A program made the translations under genes and the position numbers. From Acytostelium subglobosum LB1 (Eukaryota > Evosea > Eumycetozoa > Acytosteliales > Acytosteliaceae): a DNA stretch of 64,000 nt. Location: the NCBI RefSeq assembly GCF_000787575.1, contig NW_012236529.1:248001-312000 (forward strand), written 5' to 3'. Under the pieces are notes generated by a model, which saw only the letters and a program-made list of their open reading frames with translations, was not told the DNA's origin and did not search any database. Each line of letters starts with the position of its first letter. The stretch's first letter is position 1. Shown piece by piece: positions 1 through 12,977 of this stretch.

Positions 1-1446
1 TCCCTTTTTAGGCATTTGATCAATCAAACACACACAACACATACAATCACACACAGATACAGATACTAACTTGACACAACTTGACACATGACATGTTAAC
101 ACACGCACACACTGACACATATGTACCCGAACATCAATAATATTAAGATAATGTGTAGATGACGTCAATAATGGACAAACAAACAAACAAATGTAGTTAT
201 TAGTTGAATCATGTTAAATGGATGGAGTGAGGGAGGGGATGTATGAACGCTGATGTCACCTGCAACAGCTTCCAAGCAATCAATTGGCTACATAAGCAAC
301 AGTATAAGATATACAACAATCAATCAATCACTAACACACTCACACCATCCATTCACATTCAATCACACTTATTGTCATCGAGTGCCATGATTATGGCTTA
401 AGTGAATCGATTTGATTGATGTACATACTATCTATCTTGTTAGTTCGCACACACACACACATTGCTGATGGTGATGATGGGATGGCCGGCCGGAGTATCT
501 GGAACCGTGCGTGTCGATGATGGTCGCGACAGTTCACTAGATAGAAGGTAGGTGGATGGATGCATCCATCAACTCTGGCTTGGCTTGACTGTCAATCAAT
601 CAATCAATCAATCAATATCGCAATTCAACTTTAAGTGAACCAATAGTGTGTCAGACTGAATGAATGAATGACGCTCAAGATAGATGTCCTCCACCTCCTC
701 CTACTTTGGTGATGATGCTAGTTACATCTGATCACAGAGGCACTCGCGCACCATTCTCACTATCCGTGTTTCGGACTTTGTCCATCCATCCATTCTCCAT
801 CCCTCCCCCACACCACACGAGGGACAACAACAACAATGCATTGTACGATGCTCTTGGCAAGGATACTGAATGACAGACTGTCTGACTGCAGGCCGCTCAA
901 CGAACAAACGTTGTTTGGATAGTTTAATTTATATTATATCCAATGGATTATAGTAATGTAATAGCATCTACACAAATAATCAGTATCGATCAATCAATCA
1001 AACATAACAACTTCATATTATAATATAATATATATATATTATAAACCATCAAAAGGAGGAGGTACATAAATAAGGAAGTGTATGTATAATTGATTGTGGA
1101 CCATCCAATCAACTTAATATAGGTTGTCCTCGTCTAGCGAAGGTCACTTACCTCCACACTTCCGCGTCCAGCCGACACACACACACATACGCATACCACC
1201 CACCCACCTCAATCCAACCAACATCCAACCAACATCCAACCAACCATCCAGGCGAGTCCAGTCCAGTCCAGTCCAGTCAGTCCCGCATCTCGCCACAAAC
1301 TCAATCATTTATATATCTCTAATCCAACACAACAACCAACAACAAATAGACATTCATCAACCATCCAACATTCTATCATCATCACAATCTCCAATCAACC
1401 AACAAACAATTATACTTGACCACAACAACAAAGTATAAAATATAAG
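1..1446. other. intergenic region upstream of the CAP/mucin gene
   Basis: No convincing gene is seen. The stretch holds (CA)n, AATC/ATTC and CCATCCAT-type simple repeats and an AT-rich block near 1015-1045. The three short open frames here are low-complexity and look like chance. The last 300 bases before 1447 are C- and A-rich and G-poor, as expected of a 5' leader and promoter zone in this genome. Confidence 0.6.
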
Positions 1447-4400
1447 ATGAATGTGTTACCTTTATTGTTGGTCCTCTTGCTGGCCTTAGGCCACATGCCA
1501 ACACCCTCCATGCAGTATGGAGAGTCTGATCAGTTTGGTAACCCAACCTGGAACGAAAGAGAAGGTCATGTAATTTTGAACGCAATCAGAATGGGTAAGT
1601 CAAATTCATTCATTCATTCATTCAATCAATCAATCAGAGTGAGTCAGGAATCATTCCGGCTCACCACACCACTCACACACACTCAAACTCAAACTCAAGC
1701 AAGCAAACTAACTCGAGTTTTCCTCTCTCACACTTAGCCCCTCGCGAGTTTGTAAATAAGTATTTCCCAAAGTTTATGTCTGACGGCTTTTTGGACGCCG
1801 TACGCTTCCCTGCTGTGGACCCTGTATATATGAGTAATGTCAACAGCTTGGCGGCACGCGCCCACTCAATTGATATGGCCGACAACAACTGTCTCCGCAT
1901 GGACGACTGCAACGGCACGTCATGGGCAGAGCGCATCCAGAAGCTTATAACACCCGACTGCATGGGCGGCATCTTTAGCGAGGTGATCGCCGGTGGTATC
2001 TCGTCTGGTATACAAGTGAATATGCTGTTGCTCTGTGAGCGCTTCAGCCCGCCTTGTGAGCCGGATGCCTCGCCCTTTGGGCAGATTCAGGATCGCGCCA
2101 ACATGCTGAGCGCCAACTTCCACGCTGTAGGCGTCGGCTACTCCTACAGCCCCAAGTCGGACTTCCGTCACTACTGGACACAGGACTTTACCGGCGCCGT
2201 CTGTGCGCCACAGATGTCGCCCATCTACGGAGGCTCGCATACCTTTGCCCAACCCAACCTGATCTACATGGCCAACTGGAAGGGCGACGGACAGGTTGCC
2301 GCGTCCATCCACATCCAGCAACCAGGCGTCACCAACGTTATGATGTCGTACTCCTTGATGCGCGACCTTGGTGAGGACGCCCTTGGCACCTACTCATTCA
2401 ATGCCGGCACCTCATTTACCGAGTGCCAGCTGTACGTCTTCACGTTTGTCGATAGCCATGGTAATACCTACCGTTATCCGGACACTGGTTCGCTGGCCAC
2501 CGTTGTCTCTCAGGACAGCAAATGTCAATCATGGAGCTCCACCGATATCCTTGCCCCACATGCTGCCACGCCCGCATCCACTGTCGCTAGCATGGAGCCA
2601 TCACCATCCTTTAACACTCCTTCCGAGCTCGCTCAAGATGACGATGACAAGAAGAAGGATAAGGAGGACAAGGCAAAGAAGGATAAGGAAAACAAGGACA
2701 AGAAGGACAAGGAGGACAAAGCAAAGAAGGACAAGGAGGACAAGGGCAAGAAGGACAAGGAGGATAAGAAGGACAAGGATCCAAATTCATCATCAACAAC
2801 TTGTATGTTATCATTGAACACCTCTCATTCATTCATTCACTAACATAATATTCAAACATTGACGTCACTATCAGCTACCTCGACAACATCTTCTGGATCG
2901 TCTATCCCTGCCACCACTAGTGGATCGTCAGCACCCGCAGCAACAACTACCACTACTGGATCAGCTGCATCCACAACCACATCTGGCTCCGCTGCACCAG
3001 CTGCCACAACTACCACTACTGGATCAGCGGTACCCGCTGCCACCACAACCACATCTGGCTCCGCTGCACCAGCTGCCACCACAACAACTACTGGCTCCGC
3101 TGCACCCGCTGCCACAACAACAACCACAGGTTCATCTGCACCAGCTGCCACAACGACTACAACTGGATCATCAGCACCCGCAGCAACAACTACCACTACT
3201 GGATCAGCTGCCACCACGACCACATCTGGTTCCGCGGCACCAGCTGCCACAACGACAACAACTGGTTCATCAGCACCTGCAGCCACAACTACCACTAGTG
3301 GATCAGCCGCTCCAGCTGCCACTACAACCACATCTGGCTCCGCTGCACCAGCTGCCACGACGACAACTAGTGGATCATCAGCACCTGCGGCCACAACTAC
3401 CTCAACTGGATCATCAGCACCCGCTGCAACTACTACCACTACTGGATCAGCTGCCACAACGACCACGTCTGGCTCCGCTGCACCAGCTGCCCCAACGACA
3501 ACTGGATCATCAGCACCTGCAGCCACAACTACCACAACTGGATCAGCGGCACCCGCAGCAACAACTACCACATCTGGCTCCGCTGCACCCGCTGCCACAA
3601 CAACAACCACAGGTTCATCTGCACCAGCTGCCACAACGACTACAACTGGATCAACAGCACCTGCGGCCACAACTACCACTACTGGATCAGCGGCACCAGC
3701 TGCCACCACAACCACATCTGGCTCCGTCGCACCAGCTGCCACGACGACAACTAGTGGATCATCAGCACCCGCTGCAACTACCACCACCACAGGTTCATCA
3801 GCACCAGCTGCCACAACTACCACTACTGGATCAGCGGCACCAGCTGCCACCACAACCACATCCGGCTCCGTCGCACCAGCTTCCACCACGACCACATCTG
3901 GCTCCGCTGCACCCGCTGCCACAACAACAACCACAGGTTCATCTGCACCCGCTGCAACAACTACCACCACAGGTTCAATAGCTCCAGCTGCCACAACTAC
4001 CACTAGTGGATCAGCAGCACCAGCTGCCACAACTACCTCTACTGGATCAGCTACACCGGCTATCACCACGACAACTAGTGGATCAGCAGTTCCAGCTGTA
4101 ACCACGACATCTGGCTCCGCTGCACCAGCTGCCACCACGACAACTAGTGGCTCATCTGTCCCCGCGGCTACAACTACTACCACTGGCTCCTCTGCACCCG
4201 CTGCCCCACCCGCCACAATGACTACTGGATCAGCTTCACCAGCTGCCACAACTTCAACCTCTGGTTCATCAGCTCCTGTTGCTACTACCACCAGTGGATC
4301 GGCCGCACCAGCAGCAACCACAACAACCTCTGGTTCTATTGCACCAGCAGCCACCACCACTACTACCAGCGGATCATCAGCACCAGCTGCCACAACCACC

Positions 4401-7400
4401 ACAACTAGATCAGCTGCCCCCGCTGCCACCACTACAACATCTGGATCTTCCGCCCCANGTTGCCACTACGACCACAAGTGGATCATCAGCACCCGCGGCA
4501 ACCACTACCACCACAGGTTCACCAGCCCCAGCTGCAACAACTACCACAACTGGATCAGCTGCACCAGCTGCCACCACGACAACATCTGGTTCTTCCGCCC
4601 CAGTTGCCACAACCTCTACAACTAGTGGATCATCAGCACCAGCTGCAACTACGACCACAACGGGCTCTTCAGCACCAGCTGCTACCACCACAACATCTGG
4701 TTCTTCGGCCCCAGTTGCCACCACAACAACGACTTCTAGATCATCAGCACCTGCTGCCACCACAACGACTTCTGGATCAGCTGCACCTGCCGCCACAACA
4801 ACCACAACGGGATCATCAGCACCTGCTGCCACCACTACGACTACAGGATCAGCTGCACCAGTTGCCACAACCACCACGACCGGATCATCAGCACCTGCTG
4901 CCACGACTACTACCACTGGATCATCAGCTCCTGCCGCCACCACTACCACGACAGGATCATCAGCTCCGGTTGCCACCACAACGACTACAGGATCAGCTGC
5001 ACCCGCTGCCACTACCACGACCGGATCATCAGCACCCGCTGCCACGACTACAACAACTGGATCAGCAGCTCCTGCCACAACTACCACTAGTGGATCATCA
5101 GCACCTGCTGCCACCACAACGACTACAGGATCAGCTGTACCAGTTGCCACAACCACGACCGGATCATCAGCACCAGCGGCCACAACAACTACAACTGGAT
5201 CGGCAGCTCCTGCCGCCACCACTACCACGACAGGATCATCAGCTCCAGCTGCAACCACCACAACGACAGGATCACCAGCCCCCGCTGCCACCTCGGCAAC
5301 ATCTGGTTCATCTTCTCCAGCTGCCACAACTACCACAACGGGCGCATCTGCTCCATCAGCAACCACCACTACTAGTGGATCATCGATCCCCGCAACCACC
5401 ACAACTACATCTGGTTCATCGGCACCTGCAGCCACCACGACAACGTCGGGATCTTCCGCCCCAGCAATTACCACAACTACCACCACAGGTTCATCAGCAC
5501 CCGCTGCCACTACAACAACAACCGGATCAGCTGCACCAGTTGCCACCACTACCACAACAGGATCGTCTGTACCAGCTGCCAGCACAACGTCGGCTCCATC
5601 AGCAACAATATCAGGTGGATCAGCTGCTCCTGCCGCCACCACGACAACGACCGGATCAGCTGCTCCAGTAGCTACTACTACCACTACTGGTTCATCTACA
5701 CCAGTTGCCACTACGACAACTACCGGATCATCAGCTCCAGTAGCCACCACAACCACTAGTGGATCAGCTGCACCAGCTGTTACAACTACTTCAACAGGAT
5801 CTTCAGCACCCGCTACCACCACGACAACCAGTGGATCAGCTGCACCCATAGCTACAACGACCACTACAGGATCAACAGCACCAGTTGCCACCACTACCAC
5901 ATCAGGCTCATCTGCTCCAGCTGCAACTACGACCACTAGTGGATCATCAGCTCCTGCTGCCACCACAACGACAACCGGATCAGCTGCTCCAGTAGCTACT
6001 ACTACCACTACTGGTTCATCTGCACCTGCTGCCACCACGACAACCACTGGATCAGCTGCACCCGCTGCCACGACTACTACCACAGGATCATCAATGCCAG
6101 CCGCCAGTACAACGTCGGCTCCATCAGCAACAATATCCGGTGGATCAGCTTCACCCGCTGCCACCACCACAACAACTGGATCAACAGCTCCTGCCGCCAC
6201 CACTACCACAACAGGTTCATCAGCCCCCGCTGCCACTACCACGACATCTGGCTCCGCTGCCCCTGCCTCAACCACTTCCACAACTGGCTCATCTGCACCT
6301 GTTGCTGCCACAACCACAACTACAAGTGGTTCTGTAGCTCCAGCCGCCACAACCAGTGGATCAACAGCACCAGCCGCCAGCACAACATCAGCTCCGTCAG
6401 CAACAATATCCGGTGGATCAGCTGCTCCAGCTATCACCACAACCACTAGTGGATCATCAGCACCCGCTGCCACCACGACAACTACCGGATCAGCTGTTCC
6501 CGTAGCCACTACTACCACCACTGGATCATCTGCACCTGCTGCCACTACCACCACTACCGGATCAGCGGCACCAGCTGCCACCACGACAACTACTGGTTCA
6601 TCAGCACCTGCTGCCACTACGACAATCTCTGGATCGTCAGCGCCAGTTGCTACCACAACAACCACTGGCTCAGCCGCACCTGCCACCACGACAACTACTG
6701 GCTCAGCTGCTCCCGTAGCCACCACCACAACTGGCTCAGCCGCACCAGCTGCCACGACAACTTCGGGTTCATCAGCACCAGTTGCCATAACCACCACCGG
6801 TTCATCGGCTCCAGTTGCCACCACGACAACCAGTGGATCAGCTGCACCCATAGCTACCACGACCACTACAGGTTCATCAGCACCAGTTGCCACAACCACC
6901 ACGACCGGTTCATCGGCTCCAGTTGCAACCACTACCACATCAGGATCATCTGTGCCAGCCGCCACCACGACCACTACCGGATCTGCGGCACCAGTTGCCA
7001 CAACCACCACGACCGGATCGTCAGCACCTGCTGCCACCACGACAACTACGGGATCAGCTGCACCTGCTGCCACAACTACCACTACTGGATCATCTGCTCC
7101 TGCTGCCACCACGACAACCACCGGATCAAGTGCCCCCGCTGCCACTACGACAACATCTGGCTCCGCTGCACCTGTTGCCACCACGACAACGACTGGATCA
7201 GCCTCACCAGCAGCGACCTCCGCCGCATCTACTACAACAACTAGTGGATCCGTAGCCCCAGCCACCTCTACAGGTTCTTCTGCCCCTGTTGCTACAACTA
7301 CAACCACTGGCTCATCTGCCCCGGCTGCCACCACCACCACATCAGGATCATCAATGCCAGCCGCCAGCACAACATCAGCTCCATCTGCAACAATATCCGG

Positions 7401-9752
7401 TGGATCAGCTGTTCCTGCCGCCACAACCACCACGACGGGATCAGAAGCTTCTCCCGCCACAACTACCACAACTGGTTCGTCAGCTCCAGCTGCCACCACA
7501 ACCACCACTGGATCAGCTGCTCCCGCCGCCACGACAACAACATCAGGTTCATCGGCCCCCGTCGCCACCACTACCACAACTGGCTCGGCTGCTGCACCAG
7601 CCTCCACAACGACCACGACAGGATCAGCTGCCCCAGCAGTCACCACCACTACTAGTGGATCGTCCACTCCAGCAGCCCCATCCACAACAACAACAACTAG
7701 TGGATCAGCTGCCCCCGCTGCTACCACTACCACTGCCTCCTCAGCTCCCGTCATAACGACAACTGGATCAGCTGCCCCCGCTGCCACCACGACTACAACA
7801 GGCTCCGCTGCAGCACCAGCCCCCACCACTACCACGACTGGATCAGCTGCTCCAGCAGTCCCATCCACAACAACAACAAGTGGATCTGTTGCCCCCGCTG
7901 CTACCACTACCACAGGCTCATCAGCACCTGCTGCCCCAGCAACCACGACAACAACTGGATCCTCGGCCCCAGCTGCCACAACCACAACCTCAGGTTCAAG
8001 TGCACCAACCCCTGCCTCCTCCACAAGTGGATCCGCAGCAGCTCCGTCCACAACGACATCGGCAGCATCCACCACTCCCTCTTTCACAATTACCACACCA
8101 GTAACAACCACGATCGCTGGCTCGGCAGTTCCGACTCCAGTGACCACCACCTCTGGCTCGTCAGCACCCGCTACCTCTACAACATCAGGTGCTTCGGCCC
8201 CAGCCACAGGTTCCACTGTCCCTTCTGCCTCCACAACTGGATCATCAGCTCCAGTAGCCACCCCGCCTACACCAACAACAACCTCATCGAGCCCAACAGC
8301 ACCAGCAGCCACACCAGCATCATCAACTCCCTCAGCACCAGTAGCAACTCCATCATCTGCTAGCCCAGCTCCAGCTGCAGCACCAGCATCTGCTAGCCCA
8401 GCGCCAGCTGCCACACCAGCATCTGCAAGTCCAGCGCCAGCTGCCACTCCAGCCTCAGCTAGCCCAGCTCCAGCTGCAACACCAGCCTCAGCTAGCCCAG
8501 CGCCAGCTGCCACTCCAGCCTCAGCTAGCCCAGCGCCAGCTGCCACTCCAGCATCTGCCAGTCCAGCGCCAGCTGCCACTCCAGCCTCAGCTAGCCCAGC
8601 TCCAGCTGCCACTCCAGCCTCAGCTAGCCCGGCGCCAGCTGCCACACCAGCATCTNCNAGTCCAGCACCAGTTGCAACACCAGCATCTGCTAGCCCAGCT
8701 CCAGCTGCCACTCCAGCCTCAGCTAGCCCAGCTCCAGCTGCCCCNNNNNNNNNNNNNNNNNNNNNNNNNNNNNNNNNNNNNNNNNNNNNNNNNNNNNNNN
8801 NNNNNNNNNNNNNNNNNNNNNNNNNNNNNNNNNNNNNNNNNNNNCGAGTCCAGCTGCAACACCAGCATCTGCCAGTCCAGCTCCAGCNGCAACACCAGCN
8901 TCTGCCAGTCCAGCNCCAGCTGCAACACCAGCNTCAGCTAGCCCAGCTCCAGCTGCCACNCCNGCCTCAACTAGCCCAGCTCCAGCTGCCACTCCAGCCT
9001 CAGCTAGCCCAGCTCCAGCTGCCACTCCAGCCTCAGCTAGCCCAGCTCCAGCGGCAACACCAGCATCTGCCAGTCCAGCCCCAGCTGCAACACCAGCCTC
9101 AGCTAGCCCAGCTCCAGCTGCAACACCAGCATCTGCCAGTCCAGCTCCAGCTGCCACACCGGCCTCAGCTAGCCCAGTTCCAGCTGCCACACCAGCATCA
9201 ACAGCTCCAGCTCCAGCATCGACACCAGCATCGTCCAGTCCATCAACTCCATCAGCACCAGCTGCAACCTCGGCATCATCTGCCCCAGTTGCCTCCCCAG
9301 CAGCTACTCCAACCTCATCCGCTCCAGCTGCCACGTCAGCCTCAGCTAGCCCAGCTCCAGCTGCCACTCCAGCCTCAGCTAGCCCAGCTCCAGCTGCCAC
9401 CCCCGCATCTTCAACTCCATCAGCACCGGCTGCCACTCCAGCCTCATCTGCTCCAGCTCCAGCTGCCACCCCAGCCTCAGCTAGTCCGGCTCCCGCCCCA
9501 CCAGCATCATCAACTCCAGCCGCCCCATCAGCTCCAGCATCACCAGCCTCATCAGTTCCAGCTCCAGCTGCCACTCCATCCGCTTCATCCCAGCCGACAC
9601 AACCAATTACAACCTCTTCATCGCCAGCTGCACCCGCGGCCACTACTACCACATCTGGCTCAACCACAACAACACCCATAGCTGTTTCGACGACCTCTGC
9701 AGGCTCCTCACCAGCCCCTCCATCTCCACCCGCCATCCCAACGACTGCCTAA
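1447..9752 (+). CDS. giant secreted CAP/SCP-domain protein with mucin-like Thr/Ser/Pro/Ala repeat tail
   Basis: Three exons fit: 1447-1594, 1738-2802 and 2875-9752, with introns GTAAGT..TTAG and GTATGT..CAG that keep frame. The start is chosen because a clear signal peptide follows (MNVLPLLLVLLLALG). Residues ~30-350 are Cys-containing and resemble a CAP/SCP domain: HYWTQDF near residue 194 matches the H-Y-T-Q type CAP signature. A charged KKDKED-type linker (2636-2780) follows, then ~2,300 residues of tandem repeats. The first repeat class is TTTTSGSSAPAA-like and the second is SPAPAATPASA-like, both ideal for O-glycosylation. About 2,690 codons are visible, including a gap. An ambiguous base at 4458 shifts the frame and looks like a sequencing insertion, since the same repeat continues in the next frame. 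The 100-N gap at 8745-8844 shifts it again. Likely an extracellular-matrix, sheath or surface mucin. That role is inferred, and the CAP call is moderate. Confidence 0.75.
2880..8040 (+). repeat. 36-39 bp coding tandem repeat, TTTTSGSSAPAA class
   Basis: More than 100 imperfect units encode Thr runs followed by (S/T)GS(A/S)APAA. Some units contain the variant ASTTSAPSATISGGS (for example near 5580, 6100, 6370 and 7360), which marks a longer higher-order repeat. Codons at Thr and Ala vary freely between units, so the protein motif rather than the DNA sequence seems to be conserved. Units near 4450, 5600-6400 and 6800-7400 share longer blocks, which suggests segmental duplication inside the array. 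Confidence 0.9.
8350..9500 (+). repeat. 33 bp coding tandem repeat, SPAPAATPASA class
   Basis: This array encodes SPAPAATPASA units. It is more homogeneous at the DNA level than the Thr-rich array before it and contains NheI-like GCTAGC in many units. That homogeneity explains the collapsed assembly (100 Ns) and the ambiguous bases between about 8656 and 8963. The true copy number is unknown. It codes the C-terminal Pro/Ala-rich part of the CAP/mucin protein. Confidence 0.9.
8745..8844. other. assembly gap (100 N)
   Basis: Exactly 100 Ns lie inside the 33-bp repeat array. The round number suggests a scaffold gap of unknown true length. Confidence 0.98.
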
Positions 9753-9960
9753 AGTCAAGATCATCACCCCATAAATTGACCAACACGTAACGTTGTGGTG
9801 CTCTCTAACACTCCTTCGTTCGTTTTTCACTCACACACAACATGTAAATAAACAAATAAATCAAAACAAATTAATTAATCAAAACGACTCGTGTTTCATT
9901 CTTCATTCCATTCATAATCATACTTGATAGTTGTGTAATATCATATAATATATATATAAC

Positions 9961-12562
9961 ATGGATATTAGTAACGGAGGAGGAAAGAAGAGAAAGTCTG
10001 ATGATGACTTTGTCAGAACATTGGACGACGATGAGAATGAAGAGTTATTTGAGGATGTCGAAGGCGAGTGTCTCGAAGACGATGACGAGCAAATGGCAAC
10101 AGTTGACGATGATGTTCTAGATAAGACTGCTGAGTTCAAAGTATGTTTAAGCCCCCCGAGTTAGACACAAAGTCTCATTCACTCACTCATTCAATCAATG
10201 AATCAATCAATCAATCTAGTTTGAGGATGATAACAAGGTTGCACTACCATGGAACTTTCAACCAACGATTGAGTTGATGAAGAAACAGACTATTGCATCC
10301 GGTTCAGTATGTGTATCTTCAATTAATGACTCTCGCGACACATCGATCACTCACTCGTTCAATCATTCGACTTCATCAATGTAGAATCAAACATCGATAC
10401 AGGATAAGATTCAACAAAGATTGAATGCAAAGAAGTTTAACAAGTTGGAGAATAAGAAGAAGAAGAATGAAGATGGTGAAGAAGAGGATGATGATGATGA
10501 GGATGAAGATGAGGAAAATGATGAAGCCCCAAATGAGGACGATGAGGAAGAAGATACAATAACAACAGATGAGAAGAAGAAGAATGATAGTTTCAAGACT
10601 CTACAATCGAATAGACGAAGAAAACAAGAGATAGAAGAGGAGTTGCCAACGTTTGATGAGTTGCATTTATCAAGACCACTTCAAAAGGCCATTGCTGATC
10701 TTGGCTTCTCGATGCCAACACCAATCCAGGCCAAGACAATCCCACTGGCACTCAACGGCAAGGACATTCTGGCCAGTGCCACCACAGGCTCAGGTAAGAC
10801 TGCCGCATTCCTATTGCCAATCCTCGAGAGACTACTATATCGCGACGTTGAGCATCGCGCCATCCGTGTGCTGGTCCTGCTGCCAACGCGTGAGCTGGCA
10901 CTTCAATGCCAGTCCGTGCTGGGCAACCTGGCCAAGTACTCCAACATCACATCGTGCCTCGTCGTGGGAGGTCTCAGCAACAAGGTGCAAGAGGTCGAGC
11001 TGCGCAAGCGCCCCGACGTCGTCATTGCCACTCCCGGTCGTCTGATCGACCATCTGCTGAATGCCTACGACGTGGGTCTGGACGACCTGGAGATCCTGGT
11101 GCTGGACGAGGCCGATCGTCTGCTGGACATGGGTTTCAAGGACGAGTTGGAGAAGATTGTGGACAGCTGTCCAAGCGCCAGACAGACGATGCTGTTCTCG
11201 GCCACTCTCTCAGACGAGGTCAAGCAGCTGGGCAAGTTGTCACTCAACGCACCCATCCGTGTGGCCGTCGATGCGCTCTACCAGGTGGCCTCAACGCTCG
11301 AGCAAGAGTTTGTCAAGATCAAGCCACAGGCGCTGGGCGACCGTCCCGCGTTGCTCCTGTCGCTGGCAACACGTGTCTTCAACAATGGTGGCACGATCGT
11401 GTTCTTCAAGAGCAAGAAGGAGGTGCATCGCATGCGAATCATATTTGGTCTGGCTGGCCTGTCGGCGGCCGAGCTGCACGGCGACCTGTCGCAGGAGCAG
11501 CGTTTCGAATCCCTTCAGCAGTTCCGTGATGGCAAGGTCAATTTCTTGTTGGCGTCGGATGTGGCTGCGCGTGGACTCGACGTGCTTGGAGTCAAGGTGG
11601 TGATCAACTACAACATCCCGCGCAACCTGGCACAGTACATTCACAGAGTTGGTAGAACGGCGCGTGCAGGAAATGAGGGCCGCGCGTGTTCATTTGTCAC
11701 TGACGGCGACCGCAAGATTCTAAAGGAGATCGTTTCGCGCGCCAAGGCAAAGGCAAAGAGCAGAACAGTGTCGCAAGAGAGTGTCAAGTATTGGCGCAAC
11801 CGCATTGATGAGTTTGCCGAGGACATCAAGTCGATCATCAAGGAGGAGCTCAAGGAGATGGATCTGCGCAAGGCTGAGAAAGAGCTGGCAAAGGCCGAGA
11901 AGCTGCTCAACGAGAAGAAGGGCGCACCCGTCAACCCCATGGACCTGGACAAGCAGTGGTTCATCTCCAAGTCCGACCAGGCCAAGGCCAAGGAGGCTTG
12001 GAAGATCGAGGCCGGCATACTCGACCCCAAGACTCTGGCCGAGGCCAAGGCCGCCAAGGAGGAGGCTGTCAACAAGAAGAAGGAGGCACGCGATCCCTAC
12101 GCAGGACTATCAAGAAGAAAGAGAAGAAGCAAGATGCATCGCGAGGAGCTGGCCCGCGAGATGGCCGAGGAGCAGCAGGGCAGCGACGACGACGGCGACG
12201 ATGATGTGCTGGCTAGCATCAATGGCAAGCGACCAAAGAAGCCCGTCGACAAGGAGCTGGTGGACAAGGAGTTTAGACGCATGCAGAACAGCCAGAAGGC
12301 ATCGGGCAAGGCCACCAAGAAGATCGAGGCATTACGTCGCGTTGGTATATACACAGGACCCACTGAACAAGAGAAGCTCAAGATGGACAAGAAACAAAGC
12401 AAGAAGGATGCCAAGAAGAACAAGTCTGGCTCCAAAGGACCACTCAACAAACAAATCAGAAGTACAGACTTTGAGAAAGACATCAACTCTATCAGTGGCG
12501 GTTCAAGTTCATTCGTCAAAGGCAAAGCTCAACAAGCCAAGAAGAAGAGGAGGCTCGACTAA
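9961..12562 (+). CDS. ddx27: DEAD-box ATP-dependent RNA helicase DDX27/Drs1 (ribosome biogenesis)
   Basis: Exons 9961-10140, 10220-10306 and 10385-12562 give 814 residues, close to human DDX27 and yeast Drs1. The N-terminus is acidic (Asp/Glu tracts), as in the family. The core has the Q motif PTPIQAKTIPLALNGKDIL near residue 200, motif I ATTGSGKT (~221), motif Ia PTRELALQ, DEAD in LVLDEADRLLDMGF (~330), motif III SAT and motif VI HRVGRTARAG (~508). The C-terminus is Lys-rich and ends in KKKRRLD, a likely nuclear/nucleolar signal. Drs1/DDX27 acts in the nucleolus in assembly of the large ribosomal subunit and 27S pre-rRNA processing. Both introns are short and consist of ATTC/AATC repeats. 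Confidence 0.95.
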
Positions 12563-12977
12563 ACATAAACATTAATTAACATATATGAGTGAATGTTTAT
12601 TGTTGCCAGAGGTTGGATTTTAAAATTAATGCGGCCAATGAAGCGGCAACTGTTTCCGTCGCCAGAAGATTAATGGTAGCACCCCCCTAAACAGAACTCC
12701 CGTCACTCTTACTAAAAACCCCAATTATTCTGGAAATCATTCAGATCGAAGGGGGTTGAGTGTCTTTTTCCAACTTGAGACTCGATCTGAATCTTTATTT
12801 GATTGAATCAATATTTATTGGATGACGTCAATACTTTCATTCATTCATTCAATTCGCCTTATTATCATTATTGATGAAAGAGATACATAATACATATACT
12901 CATACTAATATATATTACTACTATTTAGATAGTTGACACAAACACATCAACAAACACATAATATAACATAACAAAGG
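12563..12977. other. intergenic region between ddx27 and the vWFA gene
   Basis: No open frame of note. The left half is unusually G+C-rich for a spacer here, with C runs near 12685 and G runs near 12751, and contains a perfect 11-bp inverted repeat (listed separately). The right half is AT-rich with ATTC repeats and leads into the next gene. Confidence 0.6.
12739..12792. repeat. 11-bp perfect inverted repeat (possible hairpin)
   Basis: ATTCAGATCGA at 12739-12749 and its exact reverse complement at 12782-12792 are separated by 32 bases. The loop is GGGGG- and TTTTT-containing. It could fold as a hairpin in a transcript or be a small non-coding RNA stem. No known class of dictyostelid small RNA was recognised. 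Confidence 0.5.

Noticed and set aside
2920-8104. Overlapping plus-strand frames rich in Pro, Gln, Leu and His
   Set aside because: Shifted readings of the same mucin repeats. Only the TTTTSGSSAPAA frame connects to the signal peptide and CAP exons.
2852-8711. Very long antisense open frames (526 and 1,433 codons, Val/Ala/Gly-rich)
   Set aside because: They are the mirror of the Thr/Ser/Pro/Ala repeat array, whose codons never give a stop on the other strand in this phase. No start, splice or independent domain supports them.
12660-12800. tRNA or known dictyostelid Class I RNA in the G+C-rich spacer
   Set aside because: No tRNA A or B box and no Class I 3' motif was found; only an inverted repeat remains.
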